Assembly: GCA_003218785.1 (NCBI GenBank)
Contig: QHOM01000181.1
Span: forward strand, 1-6,503
DNA from: Verrucomicrobiota bacterium
Lineage (GTDB): Bacteria > Verrucomicrobiota > Verrucomicrobiia > Chthoniobacterales > UBA10450
Reading direction: 5' to 3'
Length of the DNA stretch: 6,503 nt
The notes under the pieces were generated by a model. The model did not search any database, was not told where the DNA came from, and saw nothing but the letters and a program-made list of their open reading frames with translations. Position numbers and translations under genes: made by a program. This document shows, piece after piece, positions 4,193-6,503 of the stretch. Numbering within the stretch: position 1 is the first letter of the stretch; every line of letters begins with the position of its first letter.

Positions 4193-5698
4193 TTATCGGC
4201 CGTAAAGGAAAATGGCGACCCCGGCGATAGCGAGCACGGCGATGCCGACATAGAGCCACATAAGCGTGCCGCCCGCCGCCGCTTCCCCGCGGCTGTAGGA
4301 CGCGCGATCAAATGATCGACCGCGAATGCGGCCCTTACGCAAAAAGCCGTCGTAATGCCGCTGAATTAAATGTGTTTCCACCTGGCGCATGGTATCGAGC
4401 ATGACCCCGACAATGATCAACAGGCTCGTGCCGCCGAAAAATTGCGCTGTGATCATCGGCACGTTGAGTCCCTGGCTCAGAAGGCTTGGCAGCACCGCTA
4501 TCAGCGTCAGAAAGATCGCGCCGGAAAACGTGAGTCGTGTCATGGTGAAATCGAGAAAATCCGCAGTCGGTTTCCCGGGCCTTACGCCGGGAATGTAACC
4601 ACCGTATTTCTTCAGGTCGTCCGCGATTTGCGACGGTTGAAACTGCGTGGCAACCCAAAAATAGCTGAAGAAGAAAATCATTGCCCCGAGAGCGACATAA
4701 TGGGGCCAACCGGTGGAGAGCGCGCTTGCGATCTTCGCGGCTGTGGGACTGTTTCTAAATCCGTACTGGACAATCGTCGCCGGGAAGAGAAGCAGCGCCC
4801 AGGCAAAGATGATTGGCATCACGCCGGCGTAATTTACTTTCAAAGGCATGTACTGCGTTTGTCCACCGTACATTTTGCGACCGACCACGCGCTTGGCATA
4901 CTGCACGGTGATCTTGCGCACGCCTTGTGTGATCGCGATCACCGCTGCGATGACTATGATCAGGAGCAACACCAGCAACACCAGGACCATTGGATTCACC
5001 TGGCTCGACCCGGTCTGCGCCGAGGGCACAAAGGTCTTCCACGCTTGTGCCAATGCAGCGGGCAGACGCGCCACAATGCCGATGGTGATGATAAGCGAGA
5101 TTCCGTTGCCAATGCCGCGCTCGGTGATTTGATCGCCCAGCCACATCAATAAAAGTGTGCCGGTCGTCAGGGAAATCACCGTTACGATGCGAAACGTCCA
5201 GCCAAGGTCTTCCACCAGCGGAATTCCGAGGTTCCTGATTGTGTCAGTGATTCCCGGCAGCATCGTATGATACGATTCGGGGTGCTGAAATGACACTGCC
5301 AGCAGATAACCTTGGAAAATGCACAGCACGACCGTCGCGTAACGGGTCAACTGCATGATCTTTTGCCGCCCACCATCTTCACGCGCCAACCTGCCAAGAC
5401 GCGGAATCACAGCGGTCAGCAACTGCATCATGATCGATGCGCTGATGTAAGGCATAATGCCCAGGGAGAAGACCGCGCAATTCTCCAGCGCGCCGCCACT
5501 GAACAGGTTAAAGAGCGCCGCCAAACCGCCTCCAGTTTGGCTGGACGCCGTCCGGAACCATTCTTGCAACACCGCTTGGTTAACGCCCGGAGTCGTGATC
5601 GCTGCCCCTAAACGCACAATCACAATCACTGCCAGCGTAAAGAAAATCCGCCGGCGCAATTCCGGTATCTTAACCGTGTTTAGAAACGCCGAGACCAT
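4193..5698 (-). CDS. secY: SecY protein-translocase channel subunit with extra C-terminal membrane segment
   Basis: SecY forms the inner-membrane channel of SecYEG, through which SecA or the ribosome drives proteins. The product has 501 residues against roughly 430-450 usually. Recognisable parts: TM1 near 18-36; plug and TM2 at 62-100 (FSGGALENCAVFSLGIMPYI); ERGIGNGISLIITIGIVARLP near 193-213; GQTQYMPLKVNYAGVMPIIF near 279-298; GGYIPGVRPGKPT at 366-378; TM9 at 388-411; TM10 near 420-437. The family normally ends soon after the block HYDGFLRKGRIRGR (448-461). Here a linker and another hydrophobic stretch, 478-499, follow, ending LYGR. The ATG start gives a normal N-terminus; only a weak GCGG lies just upstream. 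The stop TAA abuts the 272-bp element. rplO lies 32 nt upstream. Confidence 0.97.
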   Translation of the reverse strand: MVSAFLNTVKIPELRRRIFFTLAVIVIVRLGAAITTPGVNQAVLQEWFRTASSQTGGGLAALFNLFSGGALENCAVFSLGIMPYISASIMMQLLTAVIPRLGRLAREDGGRQKIMQLTRYATVVLCIFQGYLLAVSFQHPESYHTMLPGITDTIRNLGIPLVEDLGWTFRIVTVISLTTGTLLLMWLGDQITERGIGNGISLIITIGIVARLPAALAQAWKTFVPSAQTGSSQVNPMVLVLLVLLLIIVIAAVIAITQGVRKITVQYAKRVVGRKMYGGQTQYMPLKVNYAGVMPIIFAWALLLFPATIVQYGFRNSPTAAKIASALSTGWPHYVALGAMIFFFSYFWVATQFQPSQIADDLKKYGGYIPGVRPGKPTADFLDFTMTRLTFSGAIFLTLIAVLPSLLSQGLNVPMITAQFFGGTSLLIIVGVMLDTMRQVETHLIQRHYDGFLRKGRIRGRSFDRASYSRGEAAAGGTLMWLYVGIAVLAIAGVAIFLYGR

Positions 5699-5730
5699 CC
5701 GCTAAATTTGGAACATCGCGCGCCGGGAAG

Positions 5731-6342
5731 CTACCTCTCCCGCGACGTTTTCTTTATTGGTGCTCGCGCCCTTGTTTTCGGTTTGCTCGCCGATCTTTTC
5801 TTCACGGCCGCCGCGGGCGCTGCTTCCGCCGCCGGAGCTTCCTGCGACGTAAGATCGACGATTTCATGCGAGGCAGTTGGCTTTGCCGCTCGCCCATCGC
5901 GTAAGGTGATGGTTCCGCCGGCCTTCTCGATTTTTTCCTGGGCTGCCGCGCTAACCTTATCGGCTTCAACCGTCAGACCGTGCTTCAATTCACCATCGCC
6001 AAGGATTTTGATTCCAACGAAATGACCACGCACCAGGTTCGCTCGCCGCAGCAATTGCTCGTTCACGACTGTTCCGGCCTTGAATGCACTGAGGTCATCA
6101 AGATTCACAATCGCATAGTGCTTGTGAAAAGCGGCATTGTTAAATCCACGCTTCGGCAATCGTCGAATCAGCGGCATTTGCCCGCCCTCGAACCCAAGCC
6201 GAATGCTGCCGCCGGATCGCGCTTTTTGTCCTTTATGGCCTTTCCCGCTGGTCTTTCCGTGCCCTGAGCTTTCACCACAGCCGAGCCGCTTGACCCGATG
6301 CCGTGACCCTGGACGCGGCCGTAAATTATGAAGACGCATCAT
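5731..6342 (-). CDS. rplO: 50S ribosomal protein L15 with Ala/Lys-rich C-terminal tail
   Basis: L15 is an early 50S assembly protein that binds 23S rRNA. The start is set at the ATG at 6342 (a second ATG follows directly), because the product then opens MMRLHNLRPRPGSRH as in the family. It is also preceded at 8 nt by the purine-rich GGAAAGGG. A further upstream in-frame ATG would add 12 non-conserved residues that overlap rpsE. The product has 203 residues against about 145-150 normally. The core shows SSGHGKTSGKGHKGQKARSG, FEGGQMPLIRRLPKRGF and GGTITL (142-147). The remaining ~55 residues are a basic, Ala/Pro/Lys/Arg-rich tail, likely disordered. It overlaps the 3' end of rpsE by 17 nt, leaving no room for rpmD, which normally lies between them. 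Confidence 0.96.
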   Translation of the reverse strand: MMRLHNLRPRPGSRHRVKRLGCGESSGHGKTSGKGHKGQKARSGGSIRLGFEGGQMPLIRRLPKRGFNNAAFHKHYAIVNLDDLSAFKAGTVVNEQLLRRANLVRGHFVGIKILGDGELKHGLTVEADKVSAAAQEKIEKAGGTITLRDGRAAKPTASHEIVDLTSQEAPAAEAAPAAAVKKRSASKPKTRARAPIKKTSRER

Positions 6343-6503
6343 GCTGTTCGCCCTTTCCGTCGCTGGACCGAATGCCACGCACTTTGAAAATTTCGTCGCG
6401 CCGGCGAAGCGATCGCAACGCGGCTATCGTCGCTTTCACAACGTTTGCGTGATTGCTTGAGCCAAGCGACTTCGCAAGCACATCGCGAATACCAGCTGCT
6501 TCA
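6326..6503 (-). CDS. rpsE: 30S ribosomal protein S5, C-terminal part (5' end outside the window)
   Basis: The frame is open from the right window edge to a TAA at 6328-6326, giving 58 visible residues. The segment AGIRDVLAKSLGSSNHANVV, then KATIAALRSL and DEIFKVRG, is the S5 C-terminal domain (ribosomal S5D2-like fold), including the conserved GIRDV and KSLGSSN blocks. S5 lies at the mRNA entry side of the 30S and takes part in decoding accuracy. The short tail (IRSSDGKGEQHDASS) is not conserved. The next gene, rplO, begins inside its last codons. Confidence 0.96.
   Translation of the reverse strand, partial: EAAGIRDVLAKSLGSSNHANVVKATIAALRSLRRRDEIFKVRGIRSSDGKGEQHDASS
6351..6358 (-). promoter_or_regulatory. 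Shine-Dalgarno-like site deciding the rplO start
   Basis: GGAAAGGG on the minus strand lies 8 nt before the first of two adjacent ATG codons (6342, 6339). It is the clearest ribosome-binding motif in the window and supports the shorter L15 start over the upstream in-frame ATG at 6378. It is embedded in the rpsE coding end. Confidence 0.6.

Noticed and set aside
3955..4230. A 91-codon plus-strand open frame inside the element
   Set aside because: It consists mostly of palindromic element sequence and continues into secY antisense. There is no ribosome-binding site and no similarity I recognise.
3727..4311. Minus-strand open frames spanning the 272-bp element and the ends of adk and secY
   Set aside because: They overlap two well-supported genes out of frame. 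The product is Arg/Ser-rich low complexity with no transposase motif, so the element is regarded as non-coding.
4370..5152. A 260-codon open frame on the plus strand opposite secY
   Set aside because: It lies entirely within secY. Its product is His/Arg/Asp-rich with no recognisable domain, as expected for an antisense shadow of a well-conserved gene.

Overview
The window holds the 3' half of a ribosomal-protein superoperon on the minus strand. Reading 5'->3' on that strand (right to left) the order is rpsE (3' end only), rplO, secY, adk, map, infA, rpmJ, rpsM, rpsK, rpsD. At the left edge, on the plus strand and convergent with the operon, lies the C-terminal part of an integron-type tyrosine recombinase. 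The gene order is the ordinary bacterial spc/alpha arrangement. GC content is moderate. Several r-proteins carry unusual tails, rpmD is missing, and the intercistronic gaps are AT-rich without Shine-Dalgarno motifs. This combination suggests a Verrucomicrobiota-like member of the PVC group, perhaps a soil Spartobacteria/Chthoniobacterales type. That placement is inference from general resemblance, not a database result.

Layout. 1-287: integron integrase C-terminus with the HxxR, His and Tyr catalytic residues intact. 288-367: short convergent spacer with a weak terminator-like hairpin for the minus strand. 368-2083: rpsD, rpsK and rpsM (S4, S11 with a ~100-residue N-terminal extension, S13). 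2141-2254: rpmJ (L36), a 37-codon gene that is easily missed. 2294-3917: infA, map and adk, packed with overlaps. 3921-4192: a 272-bp non-coding palindromic element resembling a MITE. 4193-6342: secY (with an added C-terminal hydrophobic segment) and rplO (with an Ala/Lys-rich tail). 6326-6503: 3' end of rpsE.

How the genes work together: rpsE, rplO, rpmJ, rpsM, rpsK and rpsD encode ribosomal proteins. infA encodes the 30S initiation factor IF-1. SecY is the core of the translocon. Map removes initiator methionine from nascent chains. Adk balances adenylate pools. The set is therefore a growth-rate-linked translation and protein-export operon.

The most noteworthy structure is the 272-bp element between secY and adk. 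It has 22-bp perfect terminal inverted repeats and is flanked by a direct TTA on each side. Removing the element and one TTA copy makes the secY stop codon TAA abut the adk GTG start codon exactly. It therefore looks like a transposition event into a zero-spacing gene junction inside an essential operon. Other points: tandem octamers of the form GTTANNNN in two intercistronic gaps, the missing rpmD, and the loss of rpoA/rplQ after rpsD at a junction with an integron integrase.
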